Positions 47,235 through 56,688 of a stretch of DNA of 64,000 nucleotides are shown one piece after another. This stretch comes from Psychrobacter sp. bablab_jr014 (GTDB lineage Bacteria > Pseudomonadota > Gammaproteobacteria > Pseudomonadales > Moraxellaceae): positions 1-64,000 of the forward strand of contig NZ_JACDXT010000019.1 of the NCBI RefSeq assembly GCF_016464015.1, written 5' to 3'. Under the pieces are notes generated by a model. It searched no databases and was not told the DNA's origin. It worked only from the letters and a program-made list of their open reading frames with translations. Numbering within the stretch: position 1 is the first letter of the stretch; every line of letters begins with the position of its first letter. A program made the translations under genes and the position numbers.

Positions 47235-47921
47235 TTAGCGCTTATCTAAGCGCGTCGCCAGCCAATTACCAAAGGCTTGAATGGCAATAACCATGATAGA
47301 GAGCATCAAGACGATAAAGACCATAACCTCAGTTTGATAACGATAATAGCCATAACGGATGGCCAAATCACCCAAACCGCCACCGCCAATCATACCTGCT
47401 GCTGCCGAGTAGGACAGCAAGCTGATACACAAAATGGTCACTGACAGTACCATACCTGAGCGGGCTTCGTTTAACAGCACTTTAATAATGGTCATCGGTG
47501 GCGCGCCCATCGACTCGGTCGCCTCCATAATGCCACGCGGCACTTCACGCAAGTTTTGCTCAACCAAACGAGCAAAATAAAAAGAGCCTGCAATAGCCAG
47601 CACAAGTGACGCAGCGATTGGCCCGATGCCTGTACCAACGATTGCCTTGGTAAATGGACTCATGGCAATCATCAAAATAACAAACGGGAAAGCGCGCATA
47701 AAGTTGGTAATCGCACCTAAAATGCCGTATAGGGTTTTGTTTTGCAAAAACTGCTTGTCACTCGACAAAAACAAGAAAATACCAAACAACCCACCGATTA
47801 AAATCGCAACCGTGGTCGAGATGCCGAGCATCAAAAAAGTCTCTAGCGACGCTTGCCAAATTTCTTTACGCAGCTCTAGCAGTCTGTCTATCGAGGCGGA
47901 CAATTCTGCACCTGTTAACAT
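47235..47921 (-). CDS. metI: Methionine ABC transporter permease MetI
   Basis: A 228-residue permease with five to six membrane segments and the coupling EAA loop, ESMGAPPMTIIKVLLNEARSG. The N-terminal ETFLMLGISTTVAILIGGLFGIFLF is typical of MetI. AGGAG precedes the ATG. It is 19 bases after metN. The 343-base spacer to metQ is enlarged by a repeat element. Confidence 0.95.
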   Translation of the reverse strand: MLTGAELSASIDRLLELRKEIWQASLETFLMLGISTTVAILIGGLFGIFLFLSSDKQFLQNKTLYGILGAITNFMRAFPFVILMIAMSPFTKAIVGTGIGPIAASLVLAIAGSFYFARLVEQNLREVPRGIMEATESMGAPPMTIIKVLLNEARSGMVLSVTILCISLLSYSAAAGMIGGGGLGDLAIRYGYYRYQTEVMVFIVLMLSIMVIAIQAFGNWLATRLDKR

Positions 47922-47940
47922 AGTTTTTTCTCCTGGCGCA

Positions 47941-48711
47941 TCAGTCTTCGATGATTAAGCGTTGACCAATCTCAGTGTTGGCATGAATCTGACCATCAGC
48001 GATGTCGGCCACTTCGAGCAGTGAGCCTTTATGTAAAAGTGCCACACGGTCACACAAGCGGCGAATCACGCTCATCTCATGCGTCACAATCACAATGGTG
48101 ACGCCAAGCTTTTCGTTAATGTCGTGCAGACACGTTAACAGACTGCGCGTCGTCGCAGGGTCAAGGGCACTGGTAGGCTCGTCCGCAAGCAGTACTTTCG
48201 GGCTAGGTGCGATGGCGCGGGCAATACCCACACGCTGCTTTTGTCCGCCTGAGAGCTGAGCAGGGTAGTGCGAAGCGCGGTCGCTTAAGTCCACAATCTC
48301 CAAGCACTCCATAACGCGCTTATGTATTTGCGCGCTTGGGTAGCCTGACACTTGAAGGTTAAAGGCCACGTTTTCAAACACCGTGCGGTTACTCATCAGG
48401 TTAAACTGCTGAAAAATCATACCGATATTGTGCCGTGCCACGCGCAAATCTTTGGCAGACAAACCCATCAAGTCAACGCCGTCTATCACGACTTGACCGC
48501 TATTGGGACGCTCGAGCAAATTGATTAATCGTAACAGGGTTGATTTTCCTGCTCCTGAATAGCCCATCAAACCAAAGATTTCGCCTTGCTTGATGGCAAG
48601 GGATGTCGGCTCAACCGCAGTAAAGTAGCGGGGCGCATTGGCTGGGCTGTCCGCAGTGGGCGTACTGGCAAAGCGCTTGGTCACCTCATTTAAGACAATC
48701 ATGTCATTCAT
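47941..48711 (-). CDS. metN: Methionine ABC transporter ATPase MetN (lacks NIL domain)
   Basis: A 256-residue ABC ATPase. Walker A is GYSGAGKSTLL, signature LSGGQKQRVGIARAI, Walker B VLLADEPTSALD, and the switch His is in VTHEMSV. MetN of E. coli has an additional ~90-residue C-terminal NIL/ACT-like domain that senses methionine and inhibits transport. This protein ends shortly after the ATPase core, so that feedback is probably absent or supplied otherwise. I start at MNDMIVLNEV (48711). The 53-codon longer ORF has no family similarity there. Confidence 0.9.
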   Translation of the reverse strand: MNDMIVLNEVTKRFASTPTADSPANAPRYFTAVEPTSLAIKQGEIFGLMGYSGAGKSTLLRLINLLERPNSGQVVIDGVDLMGLSAKDLRVARHNIGMIFQQFNLMSNRTVFENVAFNLQVSGYPSAQIHKRVMECLEIVDLSDRASHYPAQLSGGQKQRVGIARAIAPSPKVLLADEPTSALDPATTRSLLTCLHDINEKLGVTIVIVTHEMSVIRRLCDRVALLHKGSLLEVADIADGQIHANTEIGQRLIIED

Positions 48712-48943
48712 AGAGTGCTCAAAATACAATAAAAAAAGGTCATCATGGCGGCGATGGTCAATGTGCCACTGCCGCGCGTCATGTCTTTTCCGCGTTAGGT
48801 CGCGTAATGATGAAGAATAAGGGGCGATAATATAGCATATCTGCGTAAGTTTGAATATCCATACGCGCAAATGGATAATATGTCAAGGAATATGAAACAT
48901 ACGCTATAAAATAAGGATAAAAAAAAGACGAGTTAAACACCGT

Positions 48944-50818
48944 TTAATCAGGAATGGGTAAGCGGTGTTTTTCGGTTAGGTTTTGCGCCATGTTGTCATG
49001 ATAATTAGGATCGTGCGCAACAGGCAGCACGACCAAAAAGCGTGTGCGCCCATAGAGGGTATCGGTCATGATACGCCCTTGATGGGCAGTAACGATTTGC
49101 GACACTAAGGACAGTCCTAAACCTGAGCCTTTATTTTTTTGTTGCAAACGTACAAAGGGGCTAAATATCTCCTCACGTTTGTCTTCAGGGATACCTGTAC
49201 CTTGGTCGATAACAGCTAAGACCATATATTTGGGCGCGCTGGCAGCTTTTGCTTTTTTTAGGTGCTTGGTAAACAAGCTTTCTTTTTTAGCGTCTGCTTT
49301 TTGATGATGCGTAGGTTGTATGGGTGCCAATGCCTCGTTCGGGACAACATCCCACATCAGTTTTTTGAGTTTTCCTGACCACTCTGTTGCCCAGTGACTG
49401 TCATGATGTCTAGAGACGTCATCATAAGTCGGGGATAATAAAGTAGAGGTATATGCTGTGCTCGGTACAAAAGAGGCATCATGACTAACGTCTAAACGCT
49501 CCCCATTTTGATATAAATCAGGTACCACGTCGCTAGAGAACGTAGACATTGCCTCTGGTTTAGGCAGCGGTATGAGCGAGTCGCCAGTACTGTCTTTAGC
49601 TGCATTGTTAAGGGCGGTATATAACGCAGACTGTAGATAATGAGGGATGTCTTTTGCATCACTCATCTCATCAACACCATAAAGTAGTATGGTGACAGGG
49701 GGTATCCCATGCAACATGGCATTGTTTAATAGATTACGAATCAAATGTGTTAATAGCGGCGGCTGGCCTTCGATAGTTAAGTGCTCACCAATAAAAGTCG
49801 CTTGTGGATAGTGCTGACGCTCTTGGTTAATAAGATCGTACACGTCAATAGATTCAATCTGCTGCATGGCATGTCCTGCGTCTAGACGACTGACCAGCAA
49901 GATGCTTTCTACCAAATCATTCAGCCCTGATAAGTCACGATTAATCGCTTGAGCGCGCTTATCAAATTTTGCCTTAACGTCAGTAGGCAGATTGCTTGCC
50001 AACATATCCATCATCTCTATCTGTAAACGGATACGAGTAATGGGCGTACGCAGCTCATGCGATGCGTGGGCGAGTAGCAGATTATTGGCGTTAACCAAGT
50101 GCTCAATCTTTTGTGCCGCTTGGTTAAAGCCACGTGCGAGTGAGGCAATCTCATCGTTACCACGACTGTTCACGCGTACCGTAAAGTCGCCGTCCCCCAG
50201 CTCGCTCATCTGCTGGCTCATTTGGTTGATACGCCATGTCATGGAGCGCGCAATCCACCATAATACCCCTGCCATAATAATGAGCAGTAGCAAGGTTCCT
50301 GTAAATAGATTTAGAGCGGCAGACAGTACGGGTTTTTTGGGGGGCAGGCGTGACTCATAAAGTAACGTATAACCAGTACTGCTATATACTTGCGCACGCT
50401 GTGGAATGGGCGGCATGTCTGCAAACGAAGGAAAGATACGCGCCAAAAAAGAAGGTGCATCAGGCAGTTCGCGCGGCAAATCACTGTTGTCTGTTTGCAT
50501 CAGCAGCATGCCTTGCTGATCGTACAATCCCATCTTAGCTTGCAGTGATTCATCAAAAATATCAAAGCTTTTTTTGACCACTGCCAACATAAAGCGCGCT
50601 TGTAAGCGGTTGTCGTTTTCAATCGCCGTGTTTAACTCTCCTAAAAACGGGTCAACTTGTCCTAAGACTTGAGTGGCAACCACCTCAGAGCGAATAGTGG
50701 CATCCTTATCGTGCACCAGCTGCGTCAACAGCACCATGGCGACTGCAAATAAAATTAATGCCAGCATCACACTGGCAAAAAGCTTGGCAAATACAGAACG
50801 AAAACCCAGCTGTTGCAT
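48944..50818 (-). CDS. Sensor histidine kinase (RstB/EnvZ-like) with a large ATPase-domain insertion
   Basis: A 624-residue membrane kinase. Membrane segments are at about 14-32 and 170-190, with a periplasmic sensor of about 135 residues. A HAMP region (about 190-245), the phospho-acceptor H254 in SHELRTP, and N-box LIRNLLNNAMLHG follow. The G1 motif DQGTGIP begins at Asp538 and the G2 motif is GSGLGLSLV. N-box and G1 are normally ~30 residues apart; here ~170 residues intervene, mostly polar (about 385-530), an insertion in the ATP-binding domain. It pairs with the regulator encoded 95 bases upstream. The signal is unknown. Confidence 0.9.
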   Translation of the reverse strand: MQQLGFRSVFAKLFASVMLALILFAVAMVLLTQLVHDKDATIRSEVVATQVLGQVDPFLGELNTAIENDNRLQARFMLAVVKKSFDIFDESLQAKMGLYDQQGMLLMQTDNSDLPRELPDAPSFLARIFPSFADMPPIPQRAQVYSSTGYTLLYESRLPPKKPVLSAALNLFTGTLLLLIIMAGVLWWIARSMTWRINQMSQQMSELGDGDFTVRVNSRGNDEIASLARGFNQAAQKIEHLVNANNLLLAHASHELRTPITRIRLQIEMMDMLASNLPTDVKAKFDKRAQAINRDLSGLNDLVESILLVSRLDAGHAMQQIESIDVYDLINQERQHYPQATFIGEHLTIEGQPPLLTHLIRNLLNNAMLHGIPPVTILLYGVDEMSDAKDIPHYLQSALYTALNNAAKDSTGDSLIPLPKPEAMSTFSSDVVPDLYQNGERLDVSHDASFVPSTAYTSTLLSPTYDDVSRHHDSHWATEWSGKLKKLMWDVVPNEALAPIQPTHHQKADAKKESLFTKHLKKAKAASAPKYMVLAVIDQGTGIPEDKREEIFSPFVRLQQKNKGSGLGLSLVSQIVTAHQGRIMTDTLYGRTRFLVVLPVAHDPNYHDNMAQNLTEKHRLPIPD

Positions 50819-50913
50819 TAAGCAGTCTCTATCATAACAGGCATAAAATAAAGCACGATTTTACGACACAGAAAACCACACAAGGCCAAAATAGCGCCTT
50901 GTATGGTTAATAA

Positions 50914-51636
50914 TTATACTTGGTCAGTAGCGAATTGATAGCCTACGCCGCGTACGGTAATAATACGTTTTGGTTGACGTGGGTTGTCTTCAATCAAAGC
51001 GCGCAAACGGGAGATGTGTACGTCAATGGCGCGATCAATATTGTCCGAGCTGTCATCATTGGGCATCGCTTGCCACAGCTGCTCACGGTTCAATACTTTG
51101 CCTGAATGGGTGGCAAAGTAATGGAGCAATTGAAACTGATGCGTGGTCAGACGTACAGGCTTATCATCAATAGTGACTTCGTGACTGTCAGGGAACACAC
51201 TCAAACGACCAAAGGTCAAGCTGTCTGATTGACTGTCCGCTTGGTTTGGCTGCTCGTGGCGACGGATGACCGCACGGATACGCGCAAGCAACTCACGAGG
51301 CTCAAAAGGTTTAGAGATATAATCGTCTGCACCCATCTCAAGACCAAGGACGCGATCGGTCGTGTCGCCTTTCGCCGTTAACATGATGATGGGCACTTTG
51401 CTGGTAATGTTGTTTTTATTGCTACGGATTTTTTGACACACCTGCATGCCATCCATATCTGGCAACATCAAATCAAGCACTACCAAATCAATATCGCGCT
51501 CTTTGGCATCTAAAATGTCCAGACCTTCTTGACCAAGACCAGCATGATGAACATCATAGTAGTTCATAGTCAGATAATCACTGATTAGCTCAGCCAAATC
51601 TGGGTCATCTTCAATCAATAAAATCTGCTTACTCAT
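50914..51636 (-). CDS. OmpR-family response regulator
   Basis: A 240-residue regulator. The receiver domain has the acidic pair D11/D12-type cluster (IEDDPDL), phospho-acceptor D55 in VVLDLMLPDMDG, a Thr in MLTAKG and Lys in ISKPFEPRE. The winged-helix DNA-binding domain (about 140-235) includes THQFQLLHYFATHSGKVLNR and the wing VRGVGYQF. It is transcribed before the kinase gene, so the pair is an operon. The target genes are unknown; sequence resembles RstA more than OmpR by eye. Confidence 0.93.
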   Translation of the reverse strand: MSKQILLIEDDPDLAELISDYLTMNYYDVHHAGLGQEGLDILDAKERDIDLVVLDLMLPDMDGMQVCQKIRSNKNNITSKVPIIMLTAKGDTTDRVLGLEMGADDYISKPFEPRELLARIRAVIRRHEQPNQADSQSDSLTFGRLSVFPDSHEVTIDDKPVRLTTHQFQLLHYFATHSGKVLNREQLWQAMPNDDSSDNIDRAIDVHISRLRALIEDNPRQPKRIITVRGVGYQFATDQV

Positions 51637-51896
51637 AAAATATCCTCAATAAAATGCTCGTTGTTGTTATTTCATATCTAAAGTTTAACAAAGTAGGGGT
51701 AACGTCTGTTTAGGCGCGTAAAGTACAAATTTTGCGTTGTCAAATATTATTAGCAAACAGCGGTACGTTACCAATCATAGCCTATAATGCCTAATGGCCT
51801 ACTTACTATACAAGGCTCGCTTTGTTACGATTTCTGTATAGTGTAACGGATATATGGCGCATATCTACACCTTACAAACCAATACGCGGTTGCCTA

Positions 51897-53030
51897 TTAA
51901 GAAATGACGACTTTTTTACCTGCCGACTCAATAGGCAAGTTTGCCAAACAGATCAAACTGTCGTTACTGATGCCAGCGACCAAATACTGCTTGGTATTGG
52001 GGTCGTATTCAATCACCTCAACAGGCTGACGCGTAAGGCGCTGGTCTTGTTTAATAACCCAAACATTTGCGGTTAGAGGAGATAGTGGCTGATAAGGTGG
52101 CGACTTAAGCGCAGACAAGTCAGCATCGTGAATACCGCGCTCAGGTACGATAGTACCTACTTCAATTTGTCCATAATTTACCCGTCCTGTCACCGTCATA
52201 TCAGGGCGCAGTGGCGAGGTTTCGCTCACTTGTTCAAGCACGTGCACTTCAACGCGCAGTTGGTTTGGGGTATTGCTGGCAAGTAACGCACTGACTTGAC
52301 CAGTAAAGCGCTCGCTTAAATTGTCAGTCGTAAAGTTGACGGTTTGTCCTACTGACAGCTGCGACTTGGCTTGCAGGGGGACCGCGGCGGTAAATTGTAA
52401 GTTACGGTCATCTGCTAAATGCAGTAAGTTGTCTTTGATTTGGACGTGGGCGCCTTCTTGTACATAGAGGGCATCGACACGTCCAGCGAAGCGCGCGCGC
52501 ATGAGTAGTGTGTCTACTTCTTCTGTATCCTTCGCTGTTGTCATGTTTTCTGCCAGCACTGAGTGATTCTCTGCTGCCTCTTCTTGTGTAGGTGAGGTTT
52601 GCTGCGCATTAGAGCGTGGAATTTTATGCGCGTTTAAGTTTTCGGTACTTGCATCTTGTGCTGTCTCACTCGTGTCTTGTGTACTGATACTGCTAAGCAT
52701 CAATAGCGGTGTATTTTTATCCACCCACTGGTCTGGCTCAACAAAGATCTCGGTAACGGTTGCATCTTTAAGTGCCCGATATGTGGTTTCTTGGATAGGC
52801 GCCAGTGTCCCTTGTAAACCCAAGCTTGGTTGATAGCGCGAAGATTTAATGCTCAAAATATCTTCTTGTGCCATGGACACACTGTCTTTATTCACGACGA
52901 TGTGCGCTTGTTTGGGCGCACCATCGTCAATATCACGTGCATCTGTTGGGCTTTGAGGCTGGCATGCACTTAAAACGACAGGCAGTACCAGCAGCCACCC
53001 ACGGTATTTTTTTTGCAAGACCAAGACCAT
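51897..53030 (-). CDS. RND-efflux-type periplasmic adaptor lipoprotein
   Basis: A 377-residue HlyD/MFP-family protein. The lipobox is LSAC at about 20-23. The beta-barrel, lipoyl and hairpin regions flank TVTEIFVEPDQWVDKNTPLLML and RVDALYVQEGAHVQIKDNLLHLAD, the two lipoyl halves. An unusually long, Gln/Thr/Glu-rich stretch (about 115-165) replaces the usual helical hairpin. No RND pump or outer-membrane channel gene adjoins it, so its partner is elsewhere or it has another role. GAGGAG precedes the ATG. Confidence 0.82.
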   Translation of the reverse strand: MVLVLQKKYRGWLLVLPVVLSACQPQSPTDARDIDDGAPKQAHIVVNKDSVSMAQEDILSIKSSRYQPSLGLQGTLAPIQETTYRALKDATVTEIFVEPDQWVDKNTPLLMLSSISTQDTSETAQDASTENLNAHKIPRSNAQQTSPTQEEAAENHSVLAENMTTAKDTEEVDTLLMRARFAGRVDALYVQEGAHVQIKDNLLHLADDRNLQFTAAVPLQAKSQLSVGQTVNFTTDNLSERFTGQVSALLASNTPNQLRVEVHVLEQVSETSPLRPDMTVTGRVNYGQIEVGTIVPERGIHDADLSALKSPPYQPLSPLTANVWVIKQDQRLTRQPVEVIEYDPNTKQYLVAGISNDSLICLANLPIESAGKKVVIS

Positions 53031-53577
53031 TTCTCCTCAAGTATGTCTATAGCATTGGCTATATACCTATTATAAGTATATCCTGAAACGAAAACTGTAG
53101 CGACAGTCATCTATCTATCATATAAGAATGCTAAATTAAAGCGGCATAGCGCTATTTATTAAACAAAAATAAAATCTTTAGAAAAACCTTGCAGAGTATG
53201 CCGAAACGCACATAGAATACGATAAAGATACAAGTGCGTTACAAAGACAGAAAGATAATGCCATACGCCATATTCTTTAGGTTACCGGTATTGTCGTCAA
53301 ATGTCTTAGTATCATGTGTTTACGTGATAGCAAAAAAGAAATCTGTGCTTTGCAAGAGACCATATAAAGTTCATAAAACATATATTGTTGTATTGTGGCT
53401 CATTTTATTATTAAGTGGTGCTTGTTTTTTGCTATGCTGAGAGGCGCAGTATATAAATAGAGTAGGCAAATGTGTATCTACGCTATGATTTCGCTTTGTA
53501 GACATCACTAATATTATGCTGTATTTAAGCCTTACTATTGGTATTTAGAGTAAACAGTCATTCATAGGACATGAATA
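53031..53577. other. Intergenic region upstream of pilG
   Basis: 547 AT-rich bases between divergent genes. A 68-codon ORF at 53234-53440 encodes a hydrophobic peptide but has no ribosome site or recognisable motif, so I do not call it. No member of the repeat families is present. The pilG promoter must lie here, but I cannot define it. Confidence 0.45.
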
Positions 53578-53964
53578 ATGGAAAATAATTTTGAAGGGTT
53601 AAAGGTCATGGTAATTGATGATTCAAAAACCATTCGACGCACTGCTGAGACATTACTGCAAAAAGCAGGATGTGAAGTTGTGACCGCCATTGACGGTTTC
53701 GACGCACTTGCTAAAATTGTTGATAACAATCCAGACATCATCTTCGTTGATATCATGATGCCACGCCTTGACGGTTATCAAACGTGCGCTTTAATTAAAA
53801 ACAATCCTGATTATGCCAATAAGCCAGTCATCATGCTGTCATCAAAAGACGGCCTGTTTGATAAAGCTCGTGGGCGTATTGTTGGCTCTGATGAATATCT
53901 CACCAAGCCATTTAGTAAAGATGAGCTGTTTGACGCGATTAACCAATATCGCGCTCAAGCATAG
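53578..53964 (+). CDS. pilG: Twitching motility response regulator PilG
   Basis: A 128-residue single-domain receiver (CheY-like) with phospho-acceptor D58 in IIFVDIMMPRLDGYQ, acidic pair D14/D15, and K in YLTKPFSKDE. In Pseudomonas, PilG promotes pilus extension and cAMP signalling. It is first in the pil-chp operon, followed by pilH after 134 bases. Confidence 0.93.
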   Translation: MENNFEGLKVMVIDDSKTIRRTAETLLQKAGCEVVTAIDGFDALAKIVDNNPDIIFVDIMMPRLDGYQTCALIKNNPDYANKPVIMLSSKDGLFDKARGRIVGSDEYLTKPFSKDELFDAINQYRAQA

Positions 53965-54098
53965 ATTTATCATCGGATATCTGCTGACATCGGACGAGCA
54001 GACAAGGACGTTTGACGTCTGCGATTATAAGAAAAGTATGGTTTTGTTAGGTATCCGTCACCATGTCAGTAGCATGACCAAAGACTGAGGGAATATTC

Positions 54099-54461
54099 AT
54101 GACAACTGTGTTAGTCATTGATGATTCGCCATCTGAAATGGCAAAATTTCGCGATATGCTTGCCAAAAATGACTTTAAAGTCTTAGAGGCATCAAATGGT
54201 GAACAAGGATGTGCAATGGCAGAGACGCATCTGCCTGATGTGATTTTAATGGATGTGGTGATGCCAGAGATGAATGGTTTTCAGGCCACCCGTAAAATTA
54301 CGCGCAATAAATCCACTGCACACATTCCTGTGGTTATCATCAGTACCAAAAATCAAGAAACCGATAGAGTATGGGGCAAACGTCAAGGGGCCAAAGAGTA
54401 TCTTACGAAGCCTGTTGATGAGGTGCATTTAGTCAATACTATTCGTAATGTAGTGGGGTAA
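54099..54461 (+). CDS. pilH: Twitching motility response regulator PilH
   Basis: A 120-residue single-domain receiver with D52 in VILMDVVMPEMNGFQ, D8/D9 in VIDDSP and K in YLTKPVDEV. In Pseudomonas it antagonises PilG and acts as a phosphate sink. It overlaps closely with pilI (3-base spacing). Confidence 0.93.
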   Translation: MTTVLVIDDSPSEMAKFRDMLAKNDFKVLEASNGEQGCAMAETHLPDVILMDVVMPEMNGFQATRKITRNKSTAHIPVVIISTKNQETDRVWGKRQGAKEYLTKPVDEVHLVNTIRNVVG

Positions 54462-54464
54462 CTC

Positions 54465-54995
54465 ATGGCTTCTAGAGGGTTCATTGAACTACTGCGGCTC
54501 GCAGATTTGGCCAAGACACGTAAAAGTGGTCGCTTGGGAATGCTAGAAACCGACTGGCAAGGTGTGGTCTTTGAAGTGGGCGGTCAGCGTTTGGTGGCCC
54601 CTTTAGGCGAGGTGGCCGAGGTGCTGGTAGTGCCTGATTATACAGGCGTGCCTTTGGTACAGCCTTGGCTACTTGGTATTGCTAATGTTCGTGGACGCTT
54701 GCTACCGCTAACCGATATGTGTAAATTTTTGCACATATCTAGCCGTGCCCGTCAGCTCAATCAGCGAAAAGTCATTGTGATTGACCAGCCTTCTATATTT
54801 TCAGGGCTGTTGGTCGACCGTGTTATTGGGATTGAACAGTTTACACGTAGCCAATATCGCCCTTCAGCCATTGATGTTGAGTCTCCTTTTGCACCTTATA
54901 ATCATGGCAAGTTTGTCAAAAATCAAGAAGACTGGTTTATCTTCATGCCCAGCCTGCTCATGCAAGATCCACGCTATATTGAAGCGGCGATATAA
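54465..54995 (+). CDS. pilI: CheW-like coupling protein PilI
   Basis: A 176-residue CheW-domain protein linking the PilJ chemoreceptor to the ChpA kinase. CheW core features are VVFEVGGQRLVAPLGEVAEVL, LGIANVRGRLLPLTDMCKFL and VLLGLNSL-like GLLVDRVIGIEQF. It lies in the operon between pilH and pilJ. Confidence 0.93.
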   Translation: MASRGFIELLRLADLAKTRKSGRLGMLETDWQGVVFEVGGQRLVAPLGEVAEVLVVPDYTGVPLVQPWLLGIANVRGRLLPLTDMCKFLHISSRARQLNQRKVIVIDQPSIFSGLLVDRVIGIEQFTRSQYRPSAIDVESPFAPYNHGKFVKNQEDWFIFMPSLLMQDPRYIEAAI

Positions 54996-55212
54996 GTAAC
55001 ACAATCAGCATACGACAGCGCAGATACCTTATTTTATATGAAGTGTCTGTTTGATGGTTTTGATAGGATTGTTTTAAAAAGATACCTGTAATCATACCGG
55101 CTTTAATCCTAGTGAGCTTTTTTTGGATAAGCGCATACAATAGGAATGGACTCACTATGAATAAAGTCAGTCACGACATGACTCCGACGACCGTTTGGAA
55201 GGAATAAACACA

Positions 55213-56577
55213 ATGAGCGATACCAAAAGCTTTGCCAATGGTGGTAATACCACAACACCAGCCGTTACAGAATCAGAGAGCTTATGGGGCAAGATACTGG
55301 GCGTCTTTGCCTTTGTCAGTGTGGCCTGTCTGCTGTGGCTGTTTTTTAGTATTGATCATGAAGTTTTGGCTGTTAGCAACATTATCATTCCAGGTCTTTT
55401 ATTTTTGGTTGGTATGGCAGGCGTACTATATGCCTTTTACCAGCTGTTTAAGCAGCGCGGTGCTTCTGAGCGTGTGCTCGTCGAAAAAGAAACCTTGCGT
55501 CGTCGTCAAGAAGCCGAAACAGAGTCTGAACGCGCGCGCCAAATCCAAGAAGAAAACGAACGTAACCAAATGGCGATTTTGCGCCTATTGGATGAATTGG
55601 GGGATTTGGCAGAAGGGGATCTGACAGTCAATGCGACGGTCTCAGAGGACTTTACAGGGGCTATCGCCGACTCAGTAAACTTTGCAATTGACCAGTTGCG
55701 TCAGCTGGTACTGGTCATCAACAGCACGGCTGATCGTGTCTCTCAATCTTCAGAGCAAACGCAGTTAACGGCAGTTGAGTTGGCAGAAGCTTCTGAACAC
55801 CAAGCACAAGAGATTGCAGGTGCCTCAGCCGCCATTAACGAGATGGCAGTTTCTATTGACCAAGTATCAACCAATGCGACAGAGTCAGCAGCCGTTGCTC
55901 AGCGCTCGGTAGCGATTGCTTATAATGGCGCAGAAGTTGTACAGCGCTCGATTGAAGGTATGAACGTTATCCGCGATCAGATTCAGGAAACCTCAAAGCG
56001 TATCAAGCGCTTGGGTGAGTCATCACAGGAAATTGGCGATATCGTTAACTTGATTAACGACATTGCTGACCAGACCAACGTTTTGGCACTAAACGCAGCC
56101 ATTCAGGCATCGATGGCGGGTGAAGCGGGGCGCGGCTTTGCGGTTGTTGCTGATGAGGTTCAGCGTCTGGCAGAGCGTTCAGCCAATGCAACCAAGCAGA
56201 TCGAAACTTTGGTAAAAACCATTCAAGCGGATACCAACGAAGCCGTTATGTCGATGGAGTCAACCACAGCAGAAGTGGTGCGTGGTGCACGCTTAGCAAA
56301 AGATGCAGGTGAGGCCCTTGACGAGGTACAAAGTGTCTCAAACACTTTGGCTGAGCTGATTCAAAACATCTCAAATGCTGCACAGCAACAAGCTGATTCA
56401 GCTGGTCATATCTCAAATACCATGAACATCATTCAAGACATTACTTCGCAAACCTCATCAGGTACGATGGCAACAGCGCGTTCGGTTGGTGAGCTAAATG
56501 AGATGGCTGCAGCACTACAGGAATCGGTTGCAGGCTTTAAGCTCTCAAGTGATGACGATCATTATCGTAATATGTAA
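55213..56577 (+). CDS. pilJ: Methyl-accepting chemotaxis protein PilJ (short form)
   Basis: A 454-residue chemoreceptor for twitching motility. Two membrane segments at about 33-55 and 62-82 are separated by only a few residues, so there is almost no periplasmic sensor domain. PilJ of Pseudomonas has about 680 residues with a large one. A HAMP-like region and a long coiled-coil signalling domain follow; the conserved hairpin tip is about [39 protein letters not shown], seen as consecutive blocks. I start at MSDTKS with AGGA upstream. Sensing must be internal, membrane-based or through a partner. Confidence 0.9.
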   Translation: MSDTKSFANGGNTTTPAVTESESLWGKILGVFAFVSVACLLWLFFSIDHEVLAVSNIIIPGLLFLVGMAGVLYAFYQLFKQRGASERVLVEKETLRRRQEAETESERARQIQEENERNQMAILRLLDELGDLAEGDLTVNATVSEDFTGAIADSVNFAIDQLRQLVLVINSTADRVSQSSEQTQLTAVELAEASEHQAQEIAGASAAINEMAVSIDQVSTNATESAAVAQRSVAIAYNGAEVVQRSIEGMNVIRDQIQETSKRIKRLGESSQEIGDIVNLINDIADQTNVLALNAAIQASMAGEAGRGFAVVADEVQRLAERSANATKQIETLVKTIQADTNEAVMSMESTTAEVVRGARLAKDAGEALDEVQSVSNTLAELIQNISNAAQQQADSAGHISNTMNIIQDITSQTSSGTMATARSVGELNEMAAALQESVAGFKLSSDDDHYRNM

Positions 56578-56688
56578 TGCGAACTGTTATAGGCAGTGTC
56601 TGGTACTGTAAACGTGATTGTCAAACAATTATCAAACAGTATTGATGATAACGAGATTTTAGGAAAGCGGCGATTAAAGGTGCCTAGC

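Noticed and set aside
53234..53440. 68-codon hydrophobic ORF upstream of pilG
   Set aside because: There is no ribosome binding site and composition is that of AT-rich intergenic DNA.
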